DNA of 64,000 nt, from assembly GCA_963806045.1 (NCBI GenBank), contig CAWDWP010000007.1:62001-126000 (forward strand), read 5' to 3'. The notes below the pieces were generated by a model. That model worked only from the letters and a program-made list of their open reading frames with translations, ran no database searches and was not told the DNA's origin. This stretch comes from DATCHW01 sp963806045. GTDB taxonomy: Bacteria; Bacteroidota; Ignavibacteria; Tepidaquicellales; Tepidaquicellaceae. Positions 28,753 through 38,529 of this stretch are shown here, piece after piece. A program made the translations under genes and the position numbers. Positions within the stretch are counted from its first letter, which is position 1; every line of letters begins with the position of its first letter.

Positions 28753-29892
28753 CTATCTCAAAACTTCTCTTGCAATAACAATCTTTTGTATTTCACTTGT
28801 ACCTTCATATATCTCTGTAATTTTTGCATCTCTTAAATATCTTTCAACAAGATATTCTCTTACATATCCATAACCACCATGTATTTGTATTGCTTCCAGA
28901 GCATTTTTAACTGCTACCGTACTTGCAAATAATTTTGCCTGAGCCGCTTCTTTTACATATTTCTCATTTCTATCTTTAAGCCAGGCTGCTTTTAAAGTTA
29001 ATAATCTTGCGGTCTCAGCATTTACAGCCATATCGGATAATTTAAACTGAATCGCTTGAAGATTCGAAATTGGTGCATTAAATGCTTTTCTTTCTTTTGA
29101 ATACCTTACGGATGCTTCAAGACAAGCTTGTGCAATTCCCAATGCCTGTGAAGCAATTCCGATTCTCCCGCCATTTAAGGTTTCCATTGCAATTTTAAAT
29201 CCCAATCCTTCCGTTCCCAGTAAATTTTCTTTTGGAACTTTACAATTATTCAATCCTATTGAACAAGTATCCGAACCTCGAATTCCAAGTTTATCTTCTT
29301 TTTTACCAACTTCGAATCCTTCAAAAGTTTTTTCGACTATGAAAGTAGATATTCCTTTATACCCCAGAGATTTATTGGTCATAGCCTGTATTATATGGTA
29401 ATCTGCAGTTGTACCATTAGTAATCCAGTTTTTCATTCCATTAAGAATGTAATAATCTCCTTCCAACTTTGCTTCTGTTCTTTGTTGCGTTGCATCGCTT
29501 CCTGCTTCAGGTTCTGATAAACAAAATGCTCCCAATTTTTCTCCTGATGCAAGTTGTCTTAGATATTTATTTTTTTGATAATCTGTTCCCCATTTTTCTA
29601 TTCCAAAACACACTAGAGAATTATTGACAGACATTATAACTCCCACCGATGCGTCAACTTTTGATATTTCTTCCATTGCAAGTACATAGCTAATTGTATC
29701 CATTCCGGCACCTCCCCATTCCGGAGAGACCATCATTCCCATAAATCCTAATTCTCCCAATTTTTTCACTATTTCATATGGAAATTCAGCTTTAATGTCT
29801 CTTTCAACCTGTGATGGAGCAATTTCATTTTCGGCAAAATCCTTTGCAGCATCTCTTATTGCAATGTGTTCCTCTGTAAATTCAAAGTTCAT
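28753..29892 (-). CDS. Acyl-CoA dehydrogenase, short-chain/butyryl type
   Basis: A flavoenzyme that oxidises acyl-CoA to enoyl-CoA, or the reverse in butyrate formers. The 379-residue protein is full length, with the FAD-binding CLSEPEAGSD and WITNGT motifs, the middle beta domain and the C-terminal helical domain. The catalytic base is Glu363 in IYEGTSEIQ, the position used by short-chain and butyryl-CoA dehydrogenases. It is the last gene of the set thiolase - hydroxybutyryl-CoA dehydrogenase - acyl-CoA dehydrogenase, with gaps of 24-27 bases. No enoyl-CoA hydratase or EtfAB is in the window, so direction (beta-oxidation or butyrate formation) cannot be told. Confidence 0.94.
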   Translation of the reverse strand: MNFEFTEEHIAIRDAAKDFAENEIAPSQVERDIKAEFPYEIVKKLGELGFMGMMVSPEWGGAGMDTISYVLAMEEISKVDASVGVIMSVNNSLVCFGIEKWGTDYQKNKYLRQLASGEKLGAFCLSEPEAGSDATQQRTEAKLEGDYYILNGMKNWITNGTTADYHIIQAMTNKSLGYKGISTFIVEKTFEGFEVGKKEDKLGIRGSDTCSIGLNNCKVPKENLLGTEGLGFKIAMETLNGGRIGIASQALGIAQACLEASVRYSKERKAFNAPISNLQAIQFKLSDMAVNAETARLLTLKAAWLKDRNEKYVKEAAQAKLFASTVAVKNALEAIQIHGGYGYVREYLVERYLRDAKITEIYEGTSEIQKIVIAREVLR

Positions 29893-29916
29893 TATATAAT
29901 TTGTTTAAATTAAAAA

Positions 29917-30771
29917 TTATTTTGTGTAATTATAAAATCCTTTTCCGCTTTTTCTTCCCAGGTAACCTGCAGTTACCATTTTTTTAAGAAGCGGGCATGG
30001 CCGGTATTTGCTGTCTCCTAATCCATTATACAGCACTTCCATTATCGATAAACATACATCCAGTCCTATAAAATCTGCTAACGTTAATGGTCCCATTGGA
30101 TGATTCATACCAAGTTTCATTACGGTATCAATTGCTTCCGGCTTTGCTACACCTTCCATAACACAATATACTGCTTCATTTATCATTGGCATCAGTATTC
30201 TGTTTGATACAAATCCGGGATAATCCTGAACTTCCACAGGTTCTTTTTCAATTTTAATCGAAAGATCTTTAATTATATCATAAGTTTCCTGAGAGGTAGC
30301 CAGTCCCCGGATTATTTCTACTAATTTCATCATGGGAACCGGATTCATAAAATGCATCCCGATTATTTTTTCTGGTTTATTGGTAACAGCAGCTATTTCA
30401 GTTATTGAAATAGACGATGTATTCGTTGCAAGAATTGCATCCTTGCCGGATATTTTATCTAAATTTCTGAAAATTTGTTTTTTTATTTCAGAATTTTCAG
30501 TAGCGGCTTCTATGATCAGTTCACAATTCGAGGAATCATTTAAATTTATAGAGGTATTAATATGCTTTAATGTGGAAGATTTTTTTTCTTCTGTAATAGT
30601 TTCTTTTTTTACTTGCCTGTCCAGATTTTTAGAAATGATTCCCATAGCCCGGTCCAGAAATTCCTGTTTGATGTCAATAAGAGTTACATTGAAATCAAAT
30701 TGCGCAAAAGTATGAGCAATTCCATTGCCCATAGTTCCACTCCCGATAACGGCAATGTTTTTAATAGTCAT
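29917..30771 (-). CDS. hbd: 3-Hydroxybutyryl-CoA dehydrogenase
   Basis: An NAD(P)-dependent enzyme converting 3-hydroxyacyl-CoA and acetoacetyl-CoA. The 284-residue protein has the Rossmann motif GSGTMGNGIAH at 10-20, Ser119 and the catalytic His140 in GMHFMNPVPMMKLVE, and the C-terminal helical domain ending in GYLGRKSGKGFYNY. It is a stand-alone enzyme, not part of a FadB fusion. It sits between the thiolase and acyl-CoA dehydrogenase genes. Confidence 0.95.
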   Translation of the reverse strand: MTIKNIAVIGSGTMGNGIAHTFAQFDFNVTLIDIKQEFLDRAMGIISKNLDRQVKKETITEEKKSSTLKHINTSINLNDSSNCELIIEAATENSEIKKQIFRNLDKISGKDAILATNTSSISITEIAAVTNKPEKIIGMHFMNPVPMMKLVEIIRGLATSQETYDIIKDLSIKIEKEPVEVQDYPGFVSNRILMPMINEAVYCVMEGVAKPEAIDTVMKLGMNHPMGPLTLADFIGLDVCLSIMEVLYNGLGDSKYRPCPLLKKMVTAGYLGRKSGKGFYNYTK

Positions 30772-30798
30772 AATTGGAATTTAAATTGATTAGCAAAA

Positions 30799-31974
30799 TT
30801 ATAATTTTTCTACTACAATTGCACTTGCTTCTCCACCCCCTATGCAAAGAGTTGCTATTCCTTTTTTAGCATTCTTATTTTTCATTGCATATAGCAAAGT
30901 AGTAAGAATTCTTGCTCCGCTTGCACCGATTGGGTGTCCTAAAGCAACAGCTCCGCCATTAATATTAACTTTTGCCGGATCCAGTTCGGCTACTTTGATA
31001 ACTGATAATGCTTGCACTGAAAACGCTTCATTTGCTTCTATTAGGTCTATATCATCTTTTTTTAGTCCTGTTTTTTCTAATACTTTCATTATTGCATAAG
31101 CCGGTGCAGTTGTAAACCATTCAGGTTTTTGAGCGTGTGATATATGACCCAGAACTCTCGCGATAGGTTTAATATTAAGTTCTTCTGCTTTTTCAGCTGA
31201 CATCAATACTAATGCACTTGCCCCGTCGTTAATTTTTGAAGCATTAAAAGCTGTAACAGTGCCACCGTCTTCAAATGCAGGTTTTAATTTTAATCCTTTT
31301 TCAAAATTGACTTTTTTAGGTTCTTCATCTTCAGTTATTACTATATTTCCTTTTCTATCTTTTATCTCAACAGGAATTATTTCCTCAGCAAAAAATCCTT
31401 TTTCGATTGCATTTAAAGCTTTCTTGTAACTTTGAACAGCAAATTCATCCTGTTCTTCCCTGGAAATTTTTAATTCACGCGAACAAAGCTCCGCTGCATT
31501 ACCCATATGGTATTTATTATAAACATCAATAAGACCATCAAGTATCATTCCGTCAATAATCTTTGAATTACCCATTCGATATCCTGTCCTGGCTTTATCA
31601 AGATAATAGGGGACATTACTCATTGATTCCATTCCACCCGCAACCACTATATCAGAATCTCCGCACTGAATTGCCTGAACAGCTAACATAACAGATTTTA
31701 ATCCGGAACCGCACATTTTGTTTATAGTTAAGCAGGGAACTGAGTCAGGAACACCTGCATAAATCGAAGCCTGTCTTGCAGGAGCTTGTCCGAGTCCTGC
31801 CGGTAATACACATCCCATAATAACTTCAGAAACCATTGCGGGTGTTATATTGCTTCTGTTAATAGCTTCTTTTATTGCTATGGCTCCTAGTTTGGGTGAA
31901 CTAAGTGAAGATAATTCTCCCAGATAACTGCCAACGGGAGTTCTTACTGCGGATACGATTACTACTTCTTTCAT
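30799..31974 (-). CDS. Acetyl-CoA C-acetyltransferase (thiolase)
   Basis: A 391-residue thiolase that condenses two acetyl-CoA or cleaves acetoacetyl-CoA. The catalytic residues are all present: Cys88 (NKMCGSGLK), His347 (ALGHPIGASG) and Cys377 (TLCIGGGEAS). It heads the three-gene acyl-CoA cluster and begins 17 bases after the tpiA stop on the same strand, so tpiA may be co-transcribed. Confidence 0.95.
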   Translation of the reverse strand: MKEVVIVSAVRTPVGSYLGELSSLSSPKLGAIAIKEAINRSNITPAMVSEVIMGCVLPAGLGQAPARQASIYAGVPDSVPCLTINKMCGSGLKSVMLAVQAIQCGDSDIVVAGGMESMSNVPYYLDKARTGYRMGNSKIIDGMILDGLIDVYNKYHMGNAAELCSRELKISREEQDEFAVQSYKKALNAIEKGFFAEEIIPVEIKDRKGNIVITEDEEPKKVNFEKGLKLKPAFEDGGTVTAFNASKINDGASALVLMSAEKAEELNIKPIARVLGHISHAQKPEWFTTAPAYAIMKVLEKTGLKKDDIDLIEANEAFSVQALSVIKVAELDPAKVNINGGAVALGHPIGASGARILTTLLYAMKNKNAKKGIATLCIGGGEASAIVVEKL

Positions 31975-31991
31975 ATAATTAATTTAATATT

Positions 31992-32753
31992 TTATAATGC
32001 TGAGTTTATAATATTTATAAATGATTCTGATTTAAGGCTCGCTCCACCAATCAATCCTCCATCTATATCAGACATGTGCAATAGTTCTTTAGAGTTTTTA
32101 TCATTCATGCTTCCGCCATATAATATAATAATTTTTTCTGCAATATCTTTAGTAAATAAATTACCTATAACATTTCGTATGAAAATATGCATTTCATTTG
32201 CTTGTTCCGGGGAAGCTGTTTTCCCTGTACCTATAGCCCAAACCGGTTCATATGCGATTACGATTTTCAAAATTTCATTAGGACTAAATCCTTTCAGGCA
32301 TTTCGTAATCTGTTCTTCAATCATATTGAAATGTATCCCTTCTTCTCTTTGAGCAAGCGTCTCACCAACGCAAACTATTGGAATCAAATTATTTTCAATT
32401 GTTTTTTTTACTTTCAGGTTGATTGTTTCATTAGATTCTGAAAAATATTGTCGCCTTTCACTATGCCCAATTATAACATATTTACAGCCAACTGATTTCA
32501 ACATTTTTGCAGATATTTCACCTGTATACGCTCCCTCATCTTCCTGATATAAATTTTGTCCTCCCAAATTAATTGATGAATCATTTAAAGTATCATTTGC
32601 GATGGTTAAATTTACGAATGAAGGACATACTAACACATCAATTTTATTAAGAATATCGGCGTTAACTCCATTTCTTATTTTTAAAGTAAATCACGGGTCT
32701 CTGACAAATGTTTTATTCATTTTCCAATTTCCTGCTATTAATTTTCTTCTCAT
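31992..32753 (-). CDS. tpiA: Triosephosphate isomerase with an apparent in-frame TGA at codon 21
   Basis: TpiA interconverts glyceraldehyde-3-phosphate and dihydroxyacetone phosphate. Read from ATG 32753, the frame gives RRKLIAGNWKMN (catalytic Lys11), then a TGA at 32691-32693, then the rest of a normal enzyme: IIGHSERRQYF (catalytic His), AYEPVWAIGTGKTA (catalytic Glu) and LYGGSMN (phosphate loop). The total is 253 residues, the normal size, so there is no net shift. A compensating pair of indels is a good explanation: the neighbouring frame reads RDLL just there and would continue into LKIRNGVN. The truncated frame from 32636 would lack Lys11 and could not work. I regard it as a working gene with sequence errors. 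Confidence 0.88.
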
Positions 32754-32936
32754 ATTTCTTTTTTAATCTTATTTATAAATAATTTACTAAATGCTCAATT
32801 AATCCTGGCAAGATGATTCATATTTATCGTTTATGTATATTTAATCTTAACTTGTATTGAGCTTATGTTGCAGAAAATAGGAAAAATCATAATAATAAGA
32901 GAGGGAATCATATATCCTAAAATTAATATTAATCGT

Positions 32937-34361
32937 TTATTGGTTTTTTAATTGTTTAAACATTTTTATCGTTCTTTCTTTAGCCATTTGATGATTAATT
33001 ATGGGGGCAGGATAGTCGTGTCCTAATTTGAAGTTATATTTGATTTCTTCTGCTTTGGTGATATTGTTTGGATTATGTAATAAGTAATTTGGTAAATTTT
33101 TTAATTCAGGTACAAATTTCTTAATATATTTTCCTTCGGGGTCAAATTTTCTACTTTGAAGTTCCGGATTGAATATCCTGAAATACGGCTGGGCATCACA
33201 GCCTGTCGAGGCACTCCATTGCCATCCGCCGTTGTTGGATGAAAAATCCAAATCAATAAGTTTTTCGGCAAAATATTTTTCTCCTGATCTCCAATCCATG
33301 AAAAGGTCTTTTGTCAGAAACATTGCTGTAATCATTCTTAAGCGGTTATGCATCCATCCCGATTCATTTAATTGTCGCATGCCCGCATCAACAATGGGAT
33401 AACCGGTTAGTCCATCTTTCCAGTTTGATAATAATTGCTCATTATAACTCCAGTGTATATTATCATATTCATTTTTAAATGACATATTAATAATATTTGG
33501 AAAATGGTAAGTAATATTGTAATAGAATTCTCTCCAGATTAATTCATTTATCCAGGTACCATGTGAAATCTCCTGCAGTCTTAATTGCTTTTTGTAAACA
33601 TTCTCTTATGCTGATTGTTCCAAAATGAAAGTGTGGAGATAAAAAACTTGTTGAATTCAAGAGAAGGGAAATCTCTGTTCAATTTATAATCTGATATTTT
33701 CTTTTTACAAAAATTTGAAAGTAATCGCAGTGCTTCCTCGCTTCCTCCACGAAACATAATCATTCGGGCTTACCTCATTATCTTTATTCTTCAAATGGTA
33801 TCTGCAACTTAAAGAAATATTTATTTGATTTTCCGGAGATAACTTATTTAGATTAATCCTATATCTGTCAAAATTTCTATCCTGAATATTTTTTAAAAAT
33901 TTATTTTTAAACGGAGTGAAAATTATATATGGCTCTCCATCATCTTTTTTTATTTGATTCAAATCAATCAACGTCGTATCTGAATACAAATTAAAAGTGC
34001 CATTACTTTTTCCAATAATATTCTTAACAATTTCATCTCTTTTTCTTGAATAGGGTTCTACCTGACCATTAGCATAAACATTAATTCTGCTATATTTCTT
34101 TATGAGTTCTAAAAATATTTTACTGCTTACTCCTTCAAAAATCTGTAATCCGAGTCCATATTTATTCAAATTATCTTTGAGTTCTTTTAATGAATTTAGC
34201 AGAAAAGATAATCGTTTTTCTCCATAATATTGGAATGATTCAGGGTTTTTGATGTATAGGAATGAAAATTTTGAATTTTCATCTAACTTTGAAATGAAAT
34301 ACTTTAATCCTGTATTGTCTTCTAATCTTAAATCTTTCCTAAACCAGAAAACATTGAGCAT
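32937..34361 (-). CDS. phrB: Class I DNA photolyase, three frameshifts
   Basis: A light-driven flavoenzyme repairing cyclobutane pyrimidine dimers. The N-terminal part (from ATG 34361; VFWFRKDLRLEDNTGL) is the antenna-binding alpha/beta domain. The C-terminal part has the FAD-binding core: GYPIVDAGMRQL, WMHNRLRMI, FLTKDLFMDWR and NNGGWQWSASTGCDAQPYFRIFNP. The frame changes near 33.75 kb, 33.64 kb (in an A/T run) and 33.56-33.59 kb. Fragments between them carry the expected middle (RGGSEEALRLLSNF, LSPHFHFGTISIREC, WINELIWREFYYN). Each shift is one extra base, so the restored length is about 473 residues, normal for the family. Confidence 0.9.
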
Positions 34362-34439
34362 TTAGATTAGATTTGAGGTTTTCTTTCAATAAAAGAATGA
34401 CTCGTAAGTTTTACGAATGTTGAATTAAGCTGGTATTCT

Positions 34440-35402
34440 TTAATAGTTTGCGAATTTAAGATAACTCATTGATGATTGTAATCCTTCCTTATATTCCTTC
34501 ACTAATTTTCTTACATCACCTTTGTAAGGTACCAATGATTCTTCGCCTTCAATATAATTTTTATTTTCCTGTTTTACTGCAAAAGAGGCACTGCCGCAAT
34601 ATTTTTTCCATCTCTGATTGTTATATTTCAGAACATCACCCGGTGCTTCTTCAGAGCCCGCTAATGCTCTCCCCAGCATTACAACATCACAACCTAAAGC
34701 AATTGCTTTACACATTGCCCCGGGGTTGCTTATACCCCCGTCTGCAATTATTTTCACATCATTTTTCATTTCATCCTTTGCTTCAAGTGCTCTGATTATG
34801 GCGTCAACCTGACCAATTCCTACTCCTGATTTTATCGAAGTTGAGCACATAGCCCCGTTTCCAATTCCAACTCTGATCGCATCAACCTCAAGCTCAATCA
34901 GAAATTTTGTAACTTCATAACTTGCTACATTTCCGGCAATTAACCTAAGTTTATAATTATTAACTAAAGGTTTTAAAGAATTAATAAATTTTGCAAGTAC
35001 TTTTGAGCCTCCGTTTGCGATGTCAATGCAAATTATTTTTACCCCAAAATCTGCTAATTTTTTTATTCTGTCAACTTCAGTATTTTGATTGACTCCAATA
35101 GCAGCAGATTTAAAAGGAGAATCCTGCAAACCATTAGATTTGAATTCTTCAATTTGCTCTTCAACTGAATTAAACCTGTGTACTATTCCCAGACATTTTA
35201 AATCTGCCAGAGTCTTCGCCATTTTTCCACCGCAAACTGTATTCATCGGAGAAGCGATAATCGGAACATCAAGATTAAGACCTAAAAATTCACTTTGCGT
35301 TTTGCATTCCGCTCTATGTTTTACCGACGATATCTGGTTCGGTATAAGAGAAATATCATCGTAAGTTAATGAGTAATTCTGGATAATGTTTTTATAAGAC
35401 AA
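34440..35402 (-). CDS. IMP dehydrogenase/GMP reductase family protein without CBS domains
   Basis: A 320-residue (beta/alpha)8 barrel enzyme acting on IMP, XMP or GMP. It has the N-terminal family motif (LTYDDISLIPN), the active-site loop with Cys186 (RVGIGNGAMCSTSIKSGVGI), the phosphate-binding ADGGISNPG and the ML GRALAGSEEAPG region. The two CBS domains of a standard GuaB are absent: the chain goes directly from EEQIEEF to the AAIGV strand. That favours GMP reductase or a CBS-less IMPDH; I cannot separate these from sequence alone. The gene is intact although its neighbours on both sides are broken. Confidence 0.85.
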   Translation of the reverse strand: MSYKNIIQNYSLTYDDISLIPNQISSVKHRAECKTQSEFLGLNLDVPIIASPMNTVCGGKMAKTLADLKCLGIVHRFNSVEEQIEEFKSNGLQDSPFKSAAIGVNQNTEVDRIKKLADFGVKIICIDIANGGSKVLAKFINSLKPLVNNYKLRLIAGNVASYEVTKFLIELEVDAIRVGIGNGAMCSTSIKSGVGIGQVDAIIRALEAKDEMKNDVKIIADGGISNPGAMCKAIALGCDVVMLGRALAGSEEAPGDVLKYNNQRWKKYCGSASFAVKQENKNYIEGEESLVPYKGDVRKLVKEYKEGLQSSMSYLKFANY

Positions 35403-35487
35403 TTATTTGCAATTAATATTTATAAAATATAAACCTAAAATTTTGACACCATATTTTAAAAAGATTTGTAATGTTTTGTTTTTTCAA

Positions 35488-36704
35488 TTATGATAATGCT
35501 TTTGTTACTTTATCTGCTGCATCTTTAAGAGTAGTTGCAGAGATTATGTTTAATTCTGACTCATCCAGAATTCTCTTAGCTTCGTCAGCATTAGTTCCCT
35601 GAAGTCTTACGACTACAGGTACTTTAATATCAATCGATTTGGCTGCCTGTACAATCCCTGCTGCCACACGGTCGCATCTGACAATTCCGCCGAATATATT
35701 CACTAAAATTGCTTTAACATTTTTATCCGATAGAATTATCCTGAAACCATTTTCCACAGTTTCCGCTGATGCAGTTCCCCCAACATCCAGGAAGTTAGCA
35801 GGTTCACCGCCGGCTAGCTTAATTAAATCCATCGTAGCCATAGCTAATCCGGCACCATTGACCATGCAACCAACATTTCCGTCCAATTTTAATGTAGTTC
35901 AGGTTAAATTTGGATGCTTCAAGTTCGAGTGGGTCTTCTTCATTGAAATCGCGCATATCCGCTAAATTCTTCAATCTGAAAAGTGCATTGTCGTCAATAT
36001 TTATTTTTGCATCAAGCGCTAATACATTATCATCATTCGTTATAACTAAGGGATTAATTTCGAGCAGAGAAGCATCAATATCATCATATGCTTTATATAA
36101 TTTCTGAATAAAGTTTGTGAAACTTTTCAATGTGTTTCCTTCGAGACCTAATCCAAATGCAAGTTCTCTTGCCTGATATGAACCTAATCCTATAGCAGGA
36201 TCAATCCAGACTTTAATAATTTTTTCAGGCGTTTCAGCAGCAACTTTTTCAATTTCCACTCCACCTTCTGTTGAAGCCATTATAACATTCTTATGCTGTT
36301 GCCTGTCGAGCAGAATGCCTAAATATAATTCCTTTTTATAGTCAATACCTTCAGCTATATATAAAGTCTGAATTTGTTTACCTTCTTTTCCGGTTTGGTG
36401 AGTAACCAGATATATTTCCTATAATTTTCTCTGCATATTCGCGTGCTTTATCCAGATTAGTCCCAAAGAACTTAACTCCGCCTTCGACAACAATTTCATC
36501 CATTTTATCTTTATTATATACTATTCCTTTTCCACGGCCTCCGGCATGGATTTGAGACTTCACAACAAACTGATTCACACCTGCTTCTCTCAATTTTGTA
36601 ACGGCATTATCAAATTCGTCCATTGATTTTATTGCCACCCCATCCTGAATCGGAACATTATAAGATTTCAATATGGATTTTGCCTGATATTCGTGTATTT
36701 TCAT
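35488..36704 (-). CDS. sucC: Succinyl-CoA synthetase beta subunit, two frameshifts
   Basis: SucC forms the nucleotide-binding subunit of succinyl-CoA synthetase, making ATP or GTP in the TCA cycle. It starts MKIHEYQAKSILKSYNVP (ATP-grasp fold) with KSQIHAGGRGKG, then ASTEGGVEIE, LLEINPLVIT, NGAGLAMATMDLIKL, FLDVGGTAS and VNIFGGIVRCD. The frame changes near 36.41 kb and 35.89 kb (a T run); each is one extra base, and the restored protein is about 404 residues. SucD is not in the window. It follows the small lipoprotein gene by 24 bases. Confidence 0.92.
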
Positions 36705-36728
36705 TATTTATATTTTATGTTTAAAAAT

Positions 36729-36953
36729 TTAATTTATAATTTTTTTCTTAGCTTTGTTTAATGAACTATCCATTTTAGATTTTAAAGAATCAATTTTGTC
36801 ATTTTTTAGCAGAGAATCGATTTTATTTAAACTATTATCAATCGTTTTATCAATCTTTTCATTTACCTTATCTTCTATCCTCTGACTGATTCGTTCACAT
36901 CCCACAAAAAATGTAAAAGCCAGTAGTAAAAAAGTTAAAGGAATTTTTTTCAT
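36729..36953 (-). CDS. Small lipoprotein with a charged helical tail
   Basis: A 74-residue protein: a lipoprotein signal (MKKIPLTFLLLAFTFFVGC, Cys19) followed by about 55 residues almost wholly of Lys, Asp, Ser, Ile and Leu. These form an amphipathic pattern with repeated NKIDSL and DKIDSLKSKMDSSL units. It would be a long helix or coiled coil anchored to a membrane. It starts 5 bases after pruA and precedes sucC, so it is part of this operon. I recognise no family. By its design it could be a short Lpp-like spacer, but that is only a guess. Confidence 0.75.
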   Translation of the reverse strand: MKKIPLTFLLLAFTFFVGCERISQRIEDKVNEKIDKTIDNSLNKIDSLLKNDKIDSLKSKMDSSLNKAKKKIIN

Positions 36954-36958
36954 TTATT

Positions 36959-38515
36959 CTATTTAACTTTTTCACTTATTGATTTACCCTGCATAAATAA
37001 TCCAAGGTAATCTTTACCTCCGGCTTTTGAATCGGTTCCGCTCATATTGAATCCCCCAAAAGGATGGACTCCAACCAGAGCACCTGTACATTTTCTGTTA
37101 AGGTATAAATTTCCTACGTGAAATTCATTAGTTGCTCTTTCAATTTTCTTTTTATCTTTTGAATATACCGCTCCGGTCAATCCGTAAATTGTTCCATTTG
37201 CAATTTTCATTGATTCATCAAAATTCTTTGACTTAATTACTGCCAGTACCGGACCAAAGATTTCTTCCTGAGATATTGTTGCTGTTGGTTCAACATCCTT
37301 AATAATTGTGGGTTCGATAAAATGACCATTACCGGGTGCTATGTTACCTCCAACGATTACTTTTCCGCCTTCTTCAATTCCTTTGTTAATATATTCCAAA
37401 ATTTTTGTTTTTGATTTCTCATTAATAACAGGTCCGAGATTGGGATTATTTTTTGCTTCTGACACTCTTAATAATTTTGCTTTTTCAACCAATGCTTTGC
37501 AGAATTTATCATAAATTGCTTCATCGACAATTACACGGGAACAAGCAGAACATTTTTGCCCTTGAAATCCAAATGCTGATTGGATTACTCCGGTTACAGC
37601 AAAATCAAAATCTTTTAAATCTTTATCAATAATAATTGAATCTTTTCCACCCATTTCCGCAACTACTCTTTTTATCCAGATTTGTTGAGGTTGTTTTTTT
37701 GCTGCTAATTCATTAATTCTTAATCCAACTTCCATTGAGCCTGTGAATGAAATAAATCTGGTCAGGTGATGCTGTACTAAAGTATCACCAATACTTCCTC
37801 CGCCTCCGGTCACAAAATTCAAAACTCCCGCCGGAAGTTTTAGTTCTTCCATTAATTCAACAAACATTTGAGCGATAGCAGGGGAATCACTTGATGGTTT
37901 CAGTACAACAGTATTTCCGGTTACTATTGCCGCGGTTGTCATTCCCACTAAAATTGCCAATGGAAAATTCCAAGGTGGAATTACAACACCTACACCAAGA
38001 GGGATATAAGAATAAAAATTATCCTCACCTTTATATTTTGTTAAGGGCTGTCCTTTACTGTATCTTAACATTTCCCTGGCATAAAATTCCATAAAATCAA
38101 TTGCCTCAGCCGTATCTCCGTCAGCTTCTGCCCAGTTTTTTCCTTCTTCGTAAACCATCATAGCAGAGAAATAGTGTTTTTTCTTTCGCATTAGTTTTGC
38201 CGCTTTAAATAAGTAATCTGCTCTTTTCTTCGGTGATACTTTTTTCCATTCTCCAAATGCTTCATTCGCGGTCTCGATAGCTTTTACGGCAAGCTCAACA
38301 TTAGCTTTTTGAAAAGTTCCGACTATTTCATCTTTGTTAGACGGATTATAGGAATAAAGCTTTTCATCTGTGTAAATCTTCTCTCCGCCTATAACAAGAG
38401 GATATTCCCGTTTAAATCTTTCAGCTACTTTTTCGAGTGCTTTTTCAAATTCTCTTTTATTTTTTTTTGTACTAAAGTCTGTAAATACTTCGTTTTGAAA
38501 ATTATCTGTACCCAT
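36959..38515 (-). CDS. pruA: L-glutamate gamma-semialdehyde (P5C) dehydrogenase
   Basis: An NAD-dependent aldehyde dehydrogenase that completes proline breakdown to glutamate. The 518-residue protein matches the stand-alone bacterial P5C dehydrogenase: the cofactor region (PPWNFPLAILVGMTTAAIV), the catalytic Glu in AEMGGKDSIIID and the catalytic Cys in GQKCSACSRVIV. The C-terminus with GALVGVHPFGGFNMSGTDSK is typical. No proline dehydrogenase gene is beside it. It lies 14 bases after the serine hydrolase gene and 5 bases before the small lipoprotein gene. Confidence 0.94.
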   Translation of the reverse strand: MGTDNFQNEVFTDFSTKKNKREFEKALEKVAERFKREYPLVIGGEKIYTDEKLYSYNPSNKDEIVGTFQKANVELAVKAIETANEAFGEWKKVSPKKRADYLFKAAKLMRKKKHYFSAMMVYEEGKNWAEADGDTAEAIDFMEFYAREMLRYSKGQPLTKYKGEDNFYSYIPLGVGVVIPPWNFPLAILVGMTTAAIVTGNTVVLKPSSDSPAIAQMFVELMEELKLPAGVLNFVTGGGGSIGDTLVQHHLTRFISFTGSMEVGLRINELAAKKQPQQIWIKRVVAEMGGKDSIIIDKDLKDFDFAVTGVIQSAFGFQGQKCSACSRVIVDEAIYDKFCKALVEKAKLLRVSEAKNNPNLGPVINEKSKTKILEYINKGIEEGGKVIVGGNIAPGNGHFIEPTIIKDVEPTATISQEEIFGPVLAVIKSKNFDESMKIANGTIYGLTGAVYSKDKKKIERATNEFHVGNLYLNRKCTGALVGVHPFGGFNMSGTDSKAGGKDYLGLFMQGKSISEKVK

Positions 38516-38529
38516 AGTTTTTATTTTAA

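Noticed and set aside
32691..32693. TGA in tpiA as a selenocysteine codon
   Set aside because: The position is not a conserved Cys in TpiA, no selB or tRNA-Sec is visible, and a pair of compensating indels gives a better protein.
28753..32753. The thiolase, dehydrogenase and acyl-CoA dehydrogenase set as a proven butyrate-forming operon
   Set aside because: No crotonase, EtfAB or butyrate kinase/CoA-transferase is present in the window; beta-oxidation is equally possible.
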